Shown piece by piece: positions 1 through 8,436 of a DNA stretch of 64,000 bases; position 1 is the first letter of the stretch, and every line of letters starts with the position of its first letter. The DNA is from Spirochaetota bacterium (GTDB lineage: Bacteria; Spirochaetota; UBA4802; JAFGDQ01), in contig JAFGDQ010000109.1 of the NCBI GenBank assembly GCA_016932015.1, positions 1 to 64,000 on the forward strand. The letters run 5' to 3'. The translations under genes and the position numbers were made by a program. A model generated the notes under the pieces. It searched no databases and was not told the origin of the DNA. It saw nothing but the letters and a program-made list of their open reading frames with translations.

Positions 1-219
1 AGAACGTTTTAAAAATGCCATCCTGTTCCATTTAGGTGGGTTGGATGTCATGCCTGCTCTCACCATATAGTCTGAAGAGCCTATTTTTTTATCTAATACA
101 CAAGTTCTGCCTTATACGCTGGACTCTGTAAAAAACCTACGTTTTAATTCATGCTTTATAACCGTAACTAAGCAATATTAAGTAAAAAATAATTTTCAAT
201 TTTTATAAAGGAGGAAAAA

Positions 220-1269
220 ATGAAAAAAATAATTTTTTTCATACCGGTTCTTTTAATGCTGTTTTTTGCCGGATGTTTTGAAGGAGAAGAAGGAGAAATC
301 ACCTTTTTTGCCTTTGAAGCTGAAAACAACGCGTGTATTAACAGCACATCTGAAGGCGTGATCTCTGAAACGGATATCACAGTATACATTCAGGCACAGG
401 CAGACCTGAGCGCGCTAGTGGCAACATTCGTTGCGGATGATGCAATGGTAAAGGTTAACGGAGTTCCGCAGGAAAGCGGAGTTACAGCAAACGATTTCAG
501 CGCTGCAGTTGAGTATGAAGTAACACCGCAATGCGGAGAGACAACTGTTTTTACTGTCACAACTGTTCCTGCAAGTACCTTTGAGGATCTTACACTTGCA
601 GCAGATTCATACTGGAACGGCGATGACGACGGCAGCGGCTGGGGTGATTACTTCACCTTTGTAAGCGGTGATGCCTGTTTTACAAATTATGAATGCATAT
701 TATACGATTCATGGGAAGGCTTTGCCTATTCCAACATGACTGATACAACAACAGTAGGCTGGACAAACCAGTACAGCGTATATACAGGTGAAGCACATGC
801 GGGTTCTTCAAATTTCGCAATAGGATACACCATGACATACTGGGGACAGCGCGCGCAGGTATATTTCGGATATACTTCCGGAAATTACGAACAGGCAGTT
901 AAAGGATTTTTCGTAACAAATACAACTTACGCGGCCCTTAACATGCTTAACGGCGACGAAGACTTTGCAAAGAAATTCGGCGGCGAGGACGGAACAGATA
1001 CTGACTGGTTCCTGCTCACTGTTTACGCACTTGATGAAAACTATGAAAAAGATGAAACAAATACAGTTGAGTTTTACATGGCAGACTACAGGTTTGAAAA
1101 TTCAGAAGAAGACTACATTGTAGATGAATGGACATGGCTGGACCTCACAAGTCTTGGAGAAGTATACGGACTTGAGTTTGAACTGACCTCCTCCGATGTC
1201 GGAGAATACGGAATGAACACACCTGCTTACTTTGCAATGGACAATTTAGTACTGGCTGGTGCTGAGTAA
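220..1269 (+). CDS. DUF4465-type surface lipoprotein
   Basis: A 349-residue secreted lipoprotein of unknown biochemical role. Residues 1-19 form a signal peptide ending in the lipobox FAGC, so the mature protein is anchored through Cys19. Residues about 28-125 resemble a DUF5018-type Ig-like domain; the same domain, sharing the motif QESGVTAN, occurs in the propeller lipoprotein at 5404. Residues about 130-349 match the DUF4465 family, starting with FEDLTLAADSYWNG and with SWEGFAYSN and a C-terminal AMDNLVL strand. DUF4465 proteins recur in Bacteroidota loci beside B12 receptors and surface binders, so a corrinoid-related surface role is inferred from family and neighbourhood only. A strong ribosome-binding site (aaaggagg) sits just before the ATG. 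No riboswitch is visible in the 219 bases upstream. Confidence 0.85.
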   Translation: MKKIIFFIPVLLMLFFAGCFEGEEGEITFFAFEAENNACINSTSEGVISETDITVYIQAQADLSALVATFVADDAMVKVNGVPQESGVTANDFSAAVEYEVTPQCGETTVFTVTTVPASTFEDLTLAADSYWNGDDDGSGWGDYFTFVSGDACFTNYECILYDSWEGFAYSNMTDTTTVGWTNQYSVYTGEAHAGSSNFAIGYTMTYWGQRAQVYFGYTSGNYEQAVKGFFVTNTTYAALNMLNGDEDFAKKFGGEDGTDTDWFLLTVYALDENYEKDETNTVEFYMADYRFENSEEDYIVDEWTWLDLTSLGEVYGLEFELTSSDVGEYGMNTPAYFAMDNLVLAGAE

Positions 1270-1328
1270 CGAATAAATACTCAATGCAGTATTAAATAAT
1301 AACGGGTTTATACCTTCGACCATTACAG

Positions 1329-1380
1329 ATCAAGCCCCCGGACACTGTATCCCTGCCAAAAATCAGAACGGGGGCTTGAT
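1329..1380. repeat. GC-rich inverted repeat downstream of the DUF4465 gene
   Basis: The arms ATCAAGCCCCCG (1329-1340) and CGGGGGCTTGAT (1369-1380) are perfectly complementary and enclose 28 bases. It can fold as a strong hairpin 60 bases after the stop codon of the lipoprotein. There is no T-run behind it, so it is not a standard Rho-independent terminator; a role in mRNA 3'-end protection or partial termination is an inference. Confidence 0.6.
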
Positions 1381-1413
1381 ACTATATCGGAAGTACAATA
1401 GATCAGTAACGAT

Positions 1414-1689
1414 ATGTCAGATAACGTCATATTAAAAAAGAATGCACTCAGAGTAAAAAGGATTGCCCTTATCCTTCAAAGGAAACCGGTTAACATAAAA
1501 AGGAAGCTTATCATCCAGAAAATTATTGTAATCAATCTGAAAAGCAAACCATTCAATTTAAAAATTATTGCCATTACTCTGAAAAGGAAAACGATCAACC
1601 TTGCAGGCAAACTCTTTACTTTAAAAAGGATACCCGTTTATCTAAAAGGGATTGGTTTTTTTGGACAAAATCGGGTTATGCTTTGCTGA
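1414..1689 (+). CDS. Possible 91-aa Lys-rich heptad-repeat protein (doubtful)
   Basis: An open frame whose product is built almost wholly from a seven-residue unit of consensus K-R-K-x-I-N-L. At least eleven consecutive degenerate units can be read between 1435 and 1665 (for example KRIALIL, QRKPVNI, KSKPFNL, KRKTINL, KRIPVYL), equal to a 21-bp tandem repeat at DNA level. There is no recognisable ribosome-binding site, no signal peptide and no known domain. The frame may simply be an open reading through a degenerate minisatellite. If translated, the product would be very basic. I do not recognise a family and treat coding status as uncertain. Confidence 0.25.
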   Translation: MSDNVILKKNALRVKRIALILQRKPVNIKRKLIIQKIIVINLKSKPFNLKIIAITLKRKTINLAGKLFTLKRIPVYLKGIGFFGQNRVMLC

Positions 1690-1760
1690 CAATGCAGAAA
1701 ACGTCAGCACGAGCACGAAGGGCCGTCTTGAGGTAAGGCGCTTTAGCAAGTAGTGCGAGC

Positions 1761-2145
1761 AAGGGGCGTAGCTTAATCTCATTAAGTTAAGGATCAAATA
1801 CTATAAACAGAAAAACTGGTTACTGGTGAAACGTCCAATGCCCTCATTCTTTGCCTTGCAAGGCAATCCGTACCTTGCAAAGCAGGGCGTGTTCCTTCTT
1901 CCGGAGGGAGTAGTAGCAAAATGTGTGTGTATATTTTTGTTTGTAGCATGTTGTTTTATCATTAGGCTGCCCTGCGGGCATGAAGAAAAACAGAAACATG
2001 GGCACGGACGCTAGTAGGGGCAATTCATGAATTGCCTCTACAAAACCCGTTCGCCGGGTTTTGTGTGGCGGGGTATGATGCTTTCTTGTTGCCGGACGAG
2101 CAAGGCAATTTGATCCTTAACTTAATGAGATTAAGCTAGCCCCTT
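1761..2145. mobile_element. MITE-like element with ~38-bp terminal inverted repeats
   Basis: The segment 1761-1799 and the segment 2108-2145 are inverted copies of each other. Both carry gcttaatctcattaag followed by ttaaggatcaaat, and the outer ends (aggggc) also match with one inserted base. The ~310-bp interior has no convincing gene but several hairpins: GCCTTGCAAGGC near 1854, a palindrome around gcaattcatgaattgc near 2018-2035, and an aaacccg/cgggttt hairpin near 2042-2062. A short non-coding unit with long terminal inverted repeats and internal palindromes fits a non-autonomous mobile element. No transposase is present in the window, and target-site duplications are not obvious. Confidence 0.5.
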
Positions 2146-2247
2146 ATTTCTCGGTTTGTTGTAAGATAATGCTCACTTCTCAACTGCTTAATATGCAGCA
2201 AATCCTGTTATTTCCTCCAGAAAATAGTAATATTCACAGAAAAATCC

Positions 2248-2294
2248 AAAAAAAAATAGCCCAAATCTGTCCGGACAGAAATATGCGAGACTCA
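2248..2294. repeat. Palindromic repeat, copy A
   Basis: First of three copies of a ~48-bp repeat. It has an A-run, then tagcccaaa, the palindrome TCTGTCCGGACAGA (2266-2279), then aatatgcgagac. It lies ~55 bases upstream of the lipoprotein gene at 2351. The other copies are at 4043-4092 and 4757-4808. Confidence 0.7.
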
Positions 2295-2350
2295 TTATTC
2301 ATGATAAGTACTAATATTAAGAAAAGCTTAAGACAGGGGACAATAATATT

Positions 2351-3799
2351 ATGAAAAATAGAAAACTGATTATATCAATTATATTTCTTGTTTCTGCCTT
2401 AATAATAACGACCTGTTCCGGCTCAGGCGGTTCGAATGATCAAAATGTCAGCTATATAGGTGTAACAGACTGTTCTCTAGATAATAAAAGCAATGTATCA
2501 ATATATGCTTCAATTGAATTTAGAATATCCGGAACAATAAGTGAAAATTCCATTAATTCCGATTTTATTGCAGTAACAGGTAATGAAAAACAGGCTTATG
2601 GATGCGCAGTATATGACAATTATACAATGAGTATAGTGTTTATTCCGTATAAACCGCTTGATGAGAACTGCGAATATACAATCACAATGTCAGATGACAC
2701 CGAAGTTGCATCCGGCATACTTATGGAAGAGGCTTGTACTTTCACATTCTCAACTGGCGAATATATCGCAGACACTACAGGAGATATCAAGGTATTCTGT
2801 AATTACGAATCCGGTTATACGCGTAAAGACCTGACCTTGACATTCACAACAGAAGAGACCGATGCAGTAATACAAACAGGATGGACAAAAGACCTGAGCG
2901 CGGCTGAACCGGACGAATGGTCAGCAGGTGAAACGTTTGCCTTTTCGCAGGTAGAATCATACGGAACAGTAAGGATATTCGCGCGTGCGGTAAAGGATTC
3001 TCTGCCTGTAGGTGATAATTTTACATTCGTTTACAAGCTCATGGATAAATTCCCGCCAATAGGAGCAAATACTGAAGGCATTTACAAAACTGATGAGTGC
3101 ATGACAGATTGGGCTACATCAATACATTCTTTTGAATACGGCTATGACGTGGAGGATAAATGGAAAGGCACAGATCAGGAAAACCTTGTGCTCGGCCCTG
3201 CAACAGGAGATAACTTTGACGTGTTTGTAACGGGCAATCACGGTGAACTCACACTTTATTTCGATAGCGGAATAAGCGACGGCACAGGATATGACCTTGT
3301 AGTATTCGAGAACGGGTTCATCTCCGAAGGAGGAGCAGGAGTTGAAGGACAGATATTCGCTGAAGTATTTTACGTGGAAGTCAGCTCAAACGGAACCGAT
3401 TTTGTGCGCTTTGACAATGTGTCACTGACACCGGAACCAGTAGGCGGCTACGGCACACTTGACACAGGCCTTGTTAACGGCCTTGGCGGACTGCAGCCTA
3501 ACGCGTACAGAATAAGCCATTACGGCAGTCCGTTTGACCTTGCGTGGCTCAGGAATAAGAAAGAAGTACTTAGCGGCACAGTAGATCTGTCGGACATCCG
3601 CTATGTCAGAATGATAGATATACCAGGCACAGACGGCACAGAAGGCATAGACCTGAATACAGATAAGGAAGGAAACACGATAGACGGATACAAATTCTGC
3701 TATGACAGCTTCGGAAACATCATACGCGACGCGTTCAGAACATGGGGCTCCGGAGGAGCGGACATAGAAGCAGTTGGCGTTATTCATACTGCGGAGTGA
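2351..3799 (+). CDS. Modular surface lipoprotein (Ig-like + chitobiase-C-like + jelly-roll-like C-terminus)
   Basis: A 482-residue lipoprotein. The signal peptide ends near the lipobox TTCSG, with Gly/Ser/Asn residues after Cys22. Residues about 35-140 look like an SbsA-type Ig-like (Big_5) domain (VFIPYKPLDENCEYTITMS). Residues about 145-230 look like a CHB_HEX_C-type domain (the motif IQTGWTKDLSAAEPDEW is shared by all three paralogues here). The C-terminal ~230 residues (VFENGF, FYVEVSSNGTDFVRFDNVSL, DLAWLRNKKEVL, SGGADIEAVGVIH) form a domain resembling the beta-sandwich 'cell surface protein' module common in Bacteroidota B12 loci. It is a close paralogue of the protein at 16600 and more distantly of 8437. 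It stands upstream of riboswitch 1 and has its own leader with repeat copy A. Ligand unknown; corrinoid or glycan binding is inference. Confidence 0.8.
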   Translation: MKNRKLIISIIFLVSALIITTCSGSGGSNDQNVSYIGVTDCSLDNKSNVSIYASIEFRISGTISENSINSDFIAVTGNEKQAYGCAVYDNYTMSIVFIPYKPLDENCEYTITMSDDTEVASGILMEEACTFTFSTGEYIADTTGDIKVFCNYESGYTRKDLTLTFTTEETDAVIQTGWTKDLSAAEPDEWSAGETFAFSQVESYGTVRIFARAVKDSLPVGDNFTFVYKLMDKFPPIGANTEGIYKTDECMTDWATSIHSFEYGYDVEDKWKGTDQENLVLGPATGDNFDVFVTGNHGELTLYFDSGISDGTGYDLVVFENGFISEGGAGVEGQIFAEVFYVEVSSNGTDFVRFDNVSLTPEPVGGYGTLDTGLVNGLGGLQPNAYRISHYGSPFDLAWLRNKKEVLSGTVDLSDIRYVRMIDIPGTDGTEGIDLNTDKEGNTIDGYKFCYDSFGNIIRDAFRTWGSGGADIEAVGVIHTAE

Positions 3800-4042
3800 T
3801 ATCTTATAATGTGTTTTTTATATTGTAAAAATTTTTTCAAATATCATTTAATTAACGAATATGGCTGATATTATTTTTTATTAATTTATCAGTAAATTTG
3901 TTTTTTGATTACTTGCTGCACCCGTACTTCAAAACCTGATTACTTTCCATATATTATCTTAAGTTCTGATTGCCGGAACAGCTTATTTGAATGTAAGTAT
4001 TTACTTGCAGACAGTAAAAATAATAAAAAAATCCTGCAATTT

Positions 4043-4092
4043 TTAAAAAAAACATGGCCTATTTCTGTCCGGACAGAAATGTTCGAGACATA
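4043..4092. repeat. Palindromic repeat, copy B
   Basis: Second copy of the repeat, in the same orientation: A-run, catggcct, then the perfect 20-bp palindrome ATTTCTGTCCGGACAGAAAT (4061-4080), then gttcgagacat. The rest of the 420-base gap 3800-4218 is AT-rich and I see nothing else in it. Confidence 0.7.
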
Positions 4093-4239
4093 AAAAAATC
4101 GATGTGTAATATTTATTTTTAAACAGCTTACTTTAAAAAAAGATTAAGAAGAAATTTTTATTCTTTTTTTTGTGAGCTGTAATTTTAAAATTAAATAAAA
4201 AAATAAAAGAAACAGAAAATGACTTACCAGACAGAACGC

Positions 4240-4653
4240 ATGGGACAAATTGTTAATTTTGAAAACATTGATGCCTGGCAGCAGGCAAGGGAACTTGTAG
4301 CCGAGGTTTATAAATTTACAGATAAAGACACTTTCAGGTCTGATCCTGCTTTAAAAGATCAAATGAGACGAATGGTTATTTCAGTACTGACCAATATTGC
4401 AACTGGATTTGAAAAAGAAAAAAACAGCGAATTTGTTAAATTCCTCTCTTTAACTAAAGCGCTTTTAAGTGAGCTTAGGACATGTCTTTATGTATCTCTT
4501 GATGTAGGGTATATCAGTAACAGTGATTTTGATTATCTGTTCGAAAAGATATTCAAAACGAATAAGCTGGTTCTTAATTTAATTGAATATTTAAATGAGC
4601 AGAGAAGAAAGGATTTTAATGACAGGAGAAAAACATTCAGAAAACAGGCTTAA
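4240..4653 (+). CDS. Four-helix-bundle protein (23S rRNA intervening-sequence type)
   Basis: About 137 residues. The product begins MGQIVNFENIDAWQQAREL and continues as four amphipathic helices with the conserved stretches IATGFEKEKNSEF, FLSLTKALLSEL and DYLFEKIFKTNKLV, which mark the S23/IVP four-helix-bundle family (PF05635). Family members are found as free genes or within 23S rRNA intervening sequences, and similar small helical proteins accompany diversity-generating retroelements; the molecular role is unsettled. An in-frame ATG at 4219 adds seven residues, but family proteins normally start at the MGQIVNFE equivalent, so 4240 is preferred; neither start has a good ribosome-binding site. 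The gene is flanked by direct copies B and C of the palindromic repeat, which suggests a small mobile or recombinable cassette. Confidence 0.85.
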   Translation: MGQIVNFENIDAWQQARELVAEVYKFTDKDTFRSDPALKDQMRRMVISVLTNIATGFEKEKNSEFVKFLSLTKALLSELRTCLYVSLDVGYISNSDFDYLFEKIFKTNKLVLNLIEYLNEQRRKDFNDRRKTFRKQA

Positions 4654-4756
4654 CCGGAAATTATTTCGTATGGCGGGTAACGTAAAAATATTTCGTTAGA
4701 TTGCCGTATTTGAAGTAATTATTGAATAAATTTAAAAAAAAAGATATTCTGATTAT

Positions 4757-4808
4757 TTTTTTAAAAAAACATGGTCCAAATCTGTCCGGACAGAAATATG
4801 CGAGACAT
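4757..4808. repeat. Palindromic repeat, copy C
   Basis: Third copy, again in the same orientation: T-run/A-run, catggtccaaa, palindrome TCTGTCCGGACAGA (4781-4794), then aatatgcgagacat. With copy B it brackets the four-helix-bundle gene in direct orientation, about 714 bp apart. Confidence 0.7.
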
Positions 4809-4957
4809 AATTTTCTTAATGTCCTAAGGTCTTACCATAAATGATATTGTTTTTAATCAAATTATGAATTATCCTGTTATTGTCATCGCATAAGATTTAC
4901 AGGGAGTTTTAAAAAAGATAATCAGTACTGTCCAGAATACAAATTTTTTCACAGATC

Positions 4958-5265
4958 CTCCATAAAGACGGAGGCGGCAGTATTTGCCAGCGGGAAACGC
5001 GTTAAAATCGCGTGCGACGGTCCCGTCGCTGTAACCGGGGACGAAAACGGCTAAAATACATTCAGAGGCTTTTTTCTGAATGTATTAATGTCATTGCGTT
5101 TAAATTGCGTGAGAAGGCGCCGTTAGTAGAATGATCCGGAAGCCAGAAGACCTGTCTGTGAATGTTCCCTCGACTTTGCTCGGGAAGCGGTTGCTCCCCC
5201 CTGGACGGCGGTTGCAACTTCGCCAAGCGGATTCGAGGCGGGAGCCGTAAGAATAAATCTGAGGA
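4958..5265 (+). promoter_or_regulatory. Cobalamin riboswitch 1
   Basis: Hallmarks of the AdoCbl/cobalamin aptamer are visible in order: gcgggaaacgcgttaaaatc, then gtcccgtcgctgtaaccgg and ggacgaaa around 5010-5047, and finally ccggaagccagaagacctgt around 5135-5158 (the B12 box with AGAAGACCTG). A peripheral hairpin AATACATTCAGA/TCTGAATGTATT is inserted at about 5055-5086. It lies upstream of the nine-gene surface-protein/TonB operon and is followed directly by a terminator, so corrinoid-dependent transcription attenuation is expected. Confidence 0.92.
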
Positions 5266-5273
5266 AAAAGGGT

Positions 5274-5320
5274 AGCCCCGGATACTGTCATGAAAATGAC
5301 GGGCCGGGGTTTTGTGTTTT
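5274..5320 (+). terminator. Riboswitch 1 expression-platform terminator
   Basis: The stem GCCCCGG (5275-5281) with CCGGGG (5304-5309) contains an inner GTCAT/ATGAC helix and is followed by ttttgtgtttt. This is a classical Rho-independent terminator placed right behind the cobalamin aptamer, as expected for transcriptional OFF control. Confidence 0.8.
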
Positions 5321-5403
5321 AAAGGGCATATTTAACGTAACCAAAGGATTAAGTTGCGGATAAACATAAATAAATTCCATAAATGGAAGGAGGATTTTAC
5401 CAA

Positions 5404-7038
5404 ATGAGAAGTATTAAACTAAACGCAGTACTTATTCTGCTATTACTTGCAGGGTTCTGCTTTGCGGGATGCTCGGGCGATGACAGCAGTTCGGATGATG
5501 CCCCTGGATCGGATTCAAAGGAAATTACATCATTCATATTTGCGGCAACTGATAATGCGCTTTCTGAAGATGTAACAGCTGAGATTTCAGGAAACGATAT
5601 AACAGCAGCACTGCCTCCGGCAACTGATCTTGGTTCATTAATAGCTACATTCTCAACAACCGGAGTATCTGTAAGTGTTGGAGTAACAGTACAGGAAAGC
5701 GGCGTAACAGCGAATAACTTCAGTTCTGCTGTTGAATATACAGTTACTGCTGAGGACGGATCAACTGCTGTTTATACTGTTACGGCAAGCATCGCGGAAG
5801 CAGAAGTAAGTGTAAGTCTTAAAGATTTTGTTCATGCTTCGGACATGAAGGCAAGTGACTATTTTGGAAGTTCTATAGCAGTAAGCGGAAATTATGCCAT
5901 AGTAGGCGCTTATTATGAAGACGGCGGGGAAGGAGATCCCTTTTATAACACAGGTGCTGCCTACATATTTGAAAAGGATAGCAACGGCAACTGGGAAGAA
6001 AAACAGATACTTCGTGCTCCTGATTCGATTATTGCTTCCGGCATCAATTTCGGATCATGCGTAGCCATAAACGGCGATTATGCTGCTGTATCTGCGATAG
6101 AGTTGACTCCCAATAGTCCTGTTGTTATTTACAAACGAAATTCAGATAGCGGCCAATGGGAATACCAGCAGACTTTTGCAGAAACCGATTCGGCAGACAC
6201 AATGGGTTACGGAATATATTACGGTACTTCTATCGCAATAAGCGGCGATTATATGTTTGTTGCAAGTTACGGTAGTCTCTGGGGAACTTTTTTTGGGTAT
6301 ACTGTAACTCCTGGTGTTTATGTTTACAAGCTGGAAAGCGGCACATGGACAAAAACCGATTTCCTTCAGCCGGATGATTCAGATATTGAGTATGGAGCTT
6401 TTGCTTTAAGCACGGACGGCAGTACTCTTGTAATCGGATCTTATTCAGACGATGAGACCTACATCTATGAAATAAACTCAGACGGTACCTGCACTTTCAA
6501 ACAGACGCTGACTTCAACTACAGTGGAATCGGAAGATTATTTCGGCAAATCAGTGTCAATAAACGGCGATTATATTTTCGTAGGTGCGTCACAGGATGAT
6601 GGAGACGATTCCGGTGATTATAACTGGTCAGGTGCTGTATATGTCTTTAAATATAATTCAGAGACCAATTCGTGGGAGGAAAAGCAGGTCCTTCGCGCTT
6701 CTGATCCCGCATATTACGATCAGATTGGAACATCTGTTTCTGTATATGGTGATTACGCGGTAATAGGTGTTCCAAATAAATACGCCGAAGGTGTTATTGT
6801 TTCTGAAGGCTTTGGAGCAGGCTGTATTTATGTTTTTAAGTATGATCTGGATTCCGAAAGATGGATTCAAAAGAAGAAAATTCAGACAGACAGCTATAAT
6901 GGAAGTGATTATTTCGGGTCACAAGTCGTGATAACTGATGATGAGATATTTGTAGGATCATATCAGGAAGACGGCGGAGACGATAACACTACAACTGATG
7001 CAGGTGCCATTTATATTTATGAATATTCAGTTGAATAA
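5404..7038 (+). CDS. FG-GAP seven-bladed propeller lipoprotein with DUF5018-like domain
   Basis: A 544-residue lipoprotein, first gene after riboswitch 1. The ATG at 5404 is chosen because a strong Shine-Dalgarno (ggaaggagg) lies 11 bases before it; an in-frame ATG at 5383 lies upstream of that site. The signal peptide ends in LCFAGC-type lipobox residues, followed by an acidic Ser/Asp stretch. Residues about 32-135 are a DUF5018-like domain (QESGVTANNFSSAVEYTVT) like that of the protein at 220. The rest holds seven repeats of an FG-GAP/integrin-alpha-type blade (VSGNYAIVGAYYEDGG, GAAYIFEKDSNGNWEEKQIL), each beginning near [LV]xAxD...YFG. This predicts one seven-bladed propeller. Surface display and corrinoid-related binding are inferred from the riboswitch and the BtuB-like receptor in the same operon. 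Confidence 0.88.
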   Translation: MRSIKLNAVLILLLLAGFCFAGCSGDDSSSDDAPGSDSKEITSFIFAATDNALSEDVTAEISGNDITAALPPATDLGSLIATFSTTGVSVSVGVTVQESGVTANNFSSAVEYTVTAEDGSTAVYTVTASIAEAEVSVSLKDFVHASDMKASDYFGSSIAVSGNYAIVGAYYEDGGEGDPFYNTGAAYIFEKDSNGNWEEKQILRAPDSIIASGINFGSCVAINGDYAAVSAIELTPNSPVVIYKRNSDSGQWEYQQTFAETDSADTMGYGIYYGTSIAISGDYMFVASYGSLWGTFFGYTVTPGVYVYKLESGTWTKTDFLQPDDSDIEYGAFALSTDGSTLVIGSYSDDETYIYEINSDGTCTFKQTLTSTTVESEDYFGKSVSINGDYIFVGASQDDGDDSGDYNWSGAVYVFKYNSETNSWEEKQVLRASDPAYYDQIGTSVSVYGDYAVIGVPNKYAEGVIVSEGFGAGCIYVFKYDLDSERWIQKKKIQTDSYNGSDYFGSQVVITDDEIFVGSYQEDGGDDNTTTDAGAIYIYEYSVE

Positions 7039-7051
7039 TTAATAGTTTTTC

Positions 7052-7078
7052 CCGGCGGGAGAATTTCAATCCCGCCGG
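7052..7078 (+). other. Intercistronic GC-rich hairpin
   Basis: CCGGCGGGA (7052-7060) pairs perfectly with TCCCGCCGG (7070-7078) around a 9-base loop, in the 66-base gap between the first two propeller genes. It lacks a following T-run, so it more likely protects or modulates the mRNA segment than ends transcription. Confidence 0.55.
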
Positions 7079-7104
7079 AGAATTAGAAAAGGCAAAAAAA
7101 AATT

Positions 7105-8412
7105 ATGAAATTTAATTTTTTAGTAATGTCAATTTATCTTTCTATGGCAGCGTTATTTTTTGCCTGCGGAAGCGACAGCGGCGGCAATGATGAATCAAGC
7201 GATGAAACTGTCTTTTCCGGTGAGGAAAAAATAATAGTCCATGCTGCAGATATATCCAAAGGACTGGGATTCGGACTGGATGTTGCGGTAAGCGATGATT
7301 ATGCAATTGTCGGATCCCCATGGTATACATTTACGGATGATTATAGCAACACCGTTCTAAGTGCAGGCGCTGTTTCGTTTTTGGAGAAAAATGACGATGG
7401 CATTTGGGAAGTGAAACAGACAATGATTGAATCGACTCCCTGCTATTGTCATAAATTGGGATATTCCGTTTCCATCAGCGGAACCTATGCAGCCGCAGGA
7501 TGCCAGAGCGGGTTCGGAGCTATCATTTATGAACGCACAGAAGGCGGGACATGGGAAGAAAAACAGGTAATCGATTTATTCGAAGAAAACACTTTAAGCG
7601 GAGGAGATGTATCTATTAGCGGCGAATATCTGATGATTAACAAGTATATTTTTGAACGCAACTCCGAAGGTACATGGGAAGAAAAGCAGGAACTAAACGG
7701 ATCAGATATATCAGTGAACGAAATTTCATCATTCGGGAACTCTGTCAGTATCAACGGGGAATTCGCAATTGTTGGTGCTCCATACAAAACAGTTTCAAAA
7801 GCGACTATGGCTGGTACTGTTTATATTTATGAACGCGGCAGCGACGGTATATGGGAAGAAAAGGCGATAGTGCATAACTCGGACGGAGAGGCTTTCAGTT
7901 ATTTTGGGACTAAAGTATGCATAAGTGGAGATTATGCGATTATTTCGGATGGAGGGACGAGTCATAGTGATGATGATGAAGAAAGAAAATCCGGATCAGC
8001 ATATATTATCGAGCGTTCGTCTGAAGGTAATTGGGAGCAGAAAGCTGTACTGCAGGCATCGGATATTCAGGACAACGATTGGTTTGCCGGGGGTGCGAGA
8101 GATTATTATTCAGGTACAGTAAGCATAAGCGGTAATTATGCAGTTATAGGTGCATTTATGGAAGATGGAGGTTATGATACTTATGGTACGGATATCGCGG
8201 TTGATGCAGGAGCCGCTTATGTCTTTAAAAGAGATTCCTCCGGTAACTGGAATGAAGTATATATACTGCATGCCTCCGACTTGCAGGAATACGATTCTTT
8301 CGGCTTCTCTGTCGCAGTAAACGGCAGCAATGTGTTAGTTGGAGCTCCATGTGAAGACGGTGGCGAAGGCGACGGCTATTCATTATCTGGAGCTGTCTAT
8401 TTTTTTGAATAA
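7105..8412 (+). CDS. FG-GAP seven-bladed propeller lipoprotein
   Basis: A 435-residue lipoprotein and paralogue of the products at 5404 and 10860. The signal peptide ends ALFFACGS; the mature N-terminus is rich in Gly, Asn and acidic residues. Seven FG-GAP-like blades follow without an accessory domain. The starts are near VHAADISKGLGFG, MIESTPCYC, VIDLFEENTL, LNGSDISVNE, VHNSDGEAFSYFG, LQASDIQDNDWF and LHASDLQEYDSFG. Blade cores repeat SISGDYAIVGA, and inter-blade strands repeat YIFERxSxGxWEEK. The Asp-rich loops are of the Ca-binding type seen in integrin propellers. Second gene of the riboswitch 1 operon. No enzyme motif; a ligand-binding scaffold is the likely role. Confidence 0.87.
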   Translation: MKFNFLVMSIYLSMAALFFACGSDSGGNDESSDETVFSGEEKIIVHAADISKGLGFGLDVAVSDDYAIVGSPWYTFTDDYSNTVLSAGAVSFLEKNDDGIWEVKQTMIESTPCYCHKLGYSVSISGTYAAAGCQSGFGAIIYERTEGGTWEEKQVIDLFEENTLSGGDVSISGEYLMINKYIFERNSEGTWEEKQELNGSDISVNEISSFGNSVSINGEFAIVGAPYKTVSKATMAGTVYIYERGSDGIWEEKAIVHNSDGEAFSYFGTKVCISGDYAIISDGGTSHSDDDEERKSGSAYIIERSSEGNWEQKAVLQASDIQDNDWFAGGARDYYSGTVSISGNYAVIGAFMEDGGYDTYGTDIAVDAGAAYVFKRDSSGNWNEVYILHASDLQEYDSFGFSVAVNGSNVLVGAPCEDGGEGDGYSLSGAVYFFE

Positions 8413-8436
8413 TTATATTTTTTACGGAGTATGAAA

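Noticed and set aside
1826-2014. 62-codon frame inside the MITE-like element
   Set aside because: Composed of palindromic repeat sequence between the inverted arms; no start signal or family likeness.
2169-2354. Small + strand frame before the lipoprotein gene
   Set aside because: Its middle is translated from palindromic repeat copy A; a similar peptide arises at 3905-4093 from copy B, so both are repeat-driven.
3905-4093. Small + strand frame of 62 codons
   Set aside because: Ends inside repeat copy B, lacks a ribosome-binding site and has no recognisable domain.
2248-4808. Spaced palindromic repeats considered as a CRISPR array
   Set aside because: Only three copies, 0.7-1.8 kb apart, with genes between them and no cas genes.
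5100-5291. Antisense open frame of 63 codons
   Set aside because: It lies opposite riboswitch 1 and shows no ribosome-binding site or domain.
5383-5403. Upstream ATG for the first propeller lipoprotein
   Set aside because: The Shine-Dalgarno ggaaggagg lies just inside this extension; the ATG at 5404 is correctly spaced and gives a clean signal peptide.
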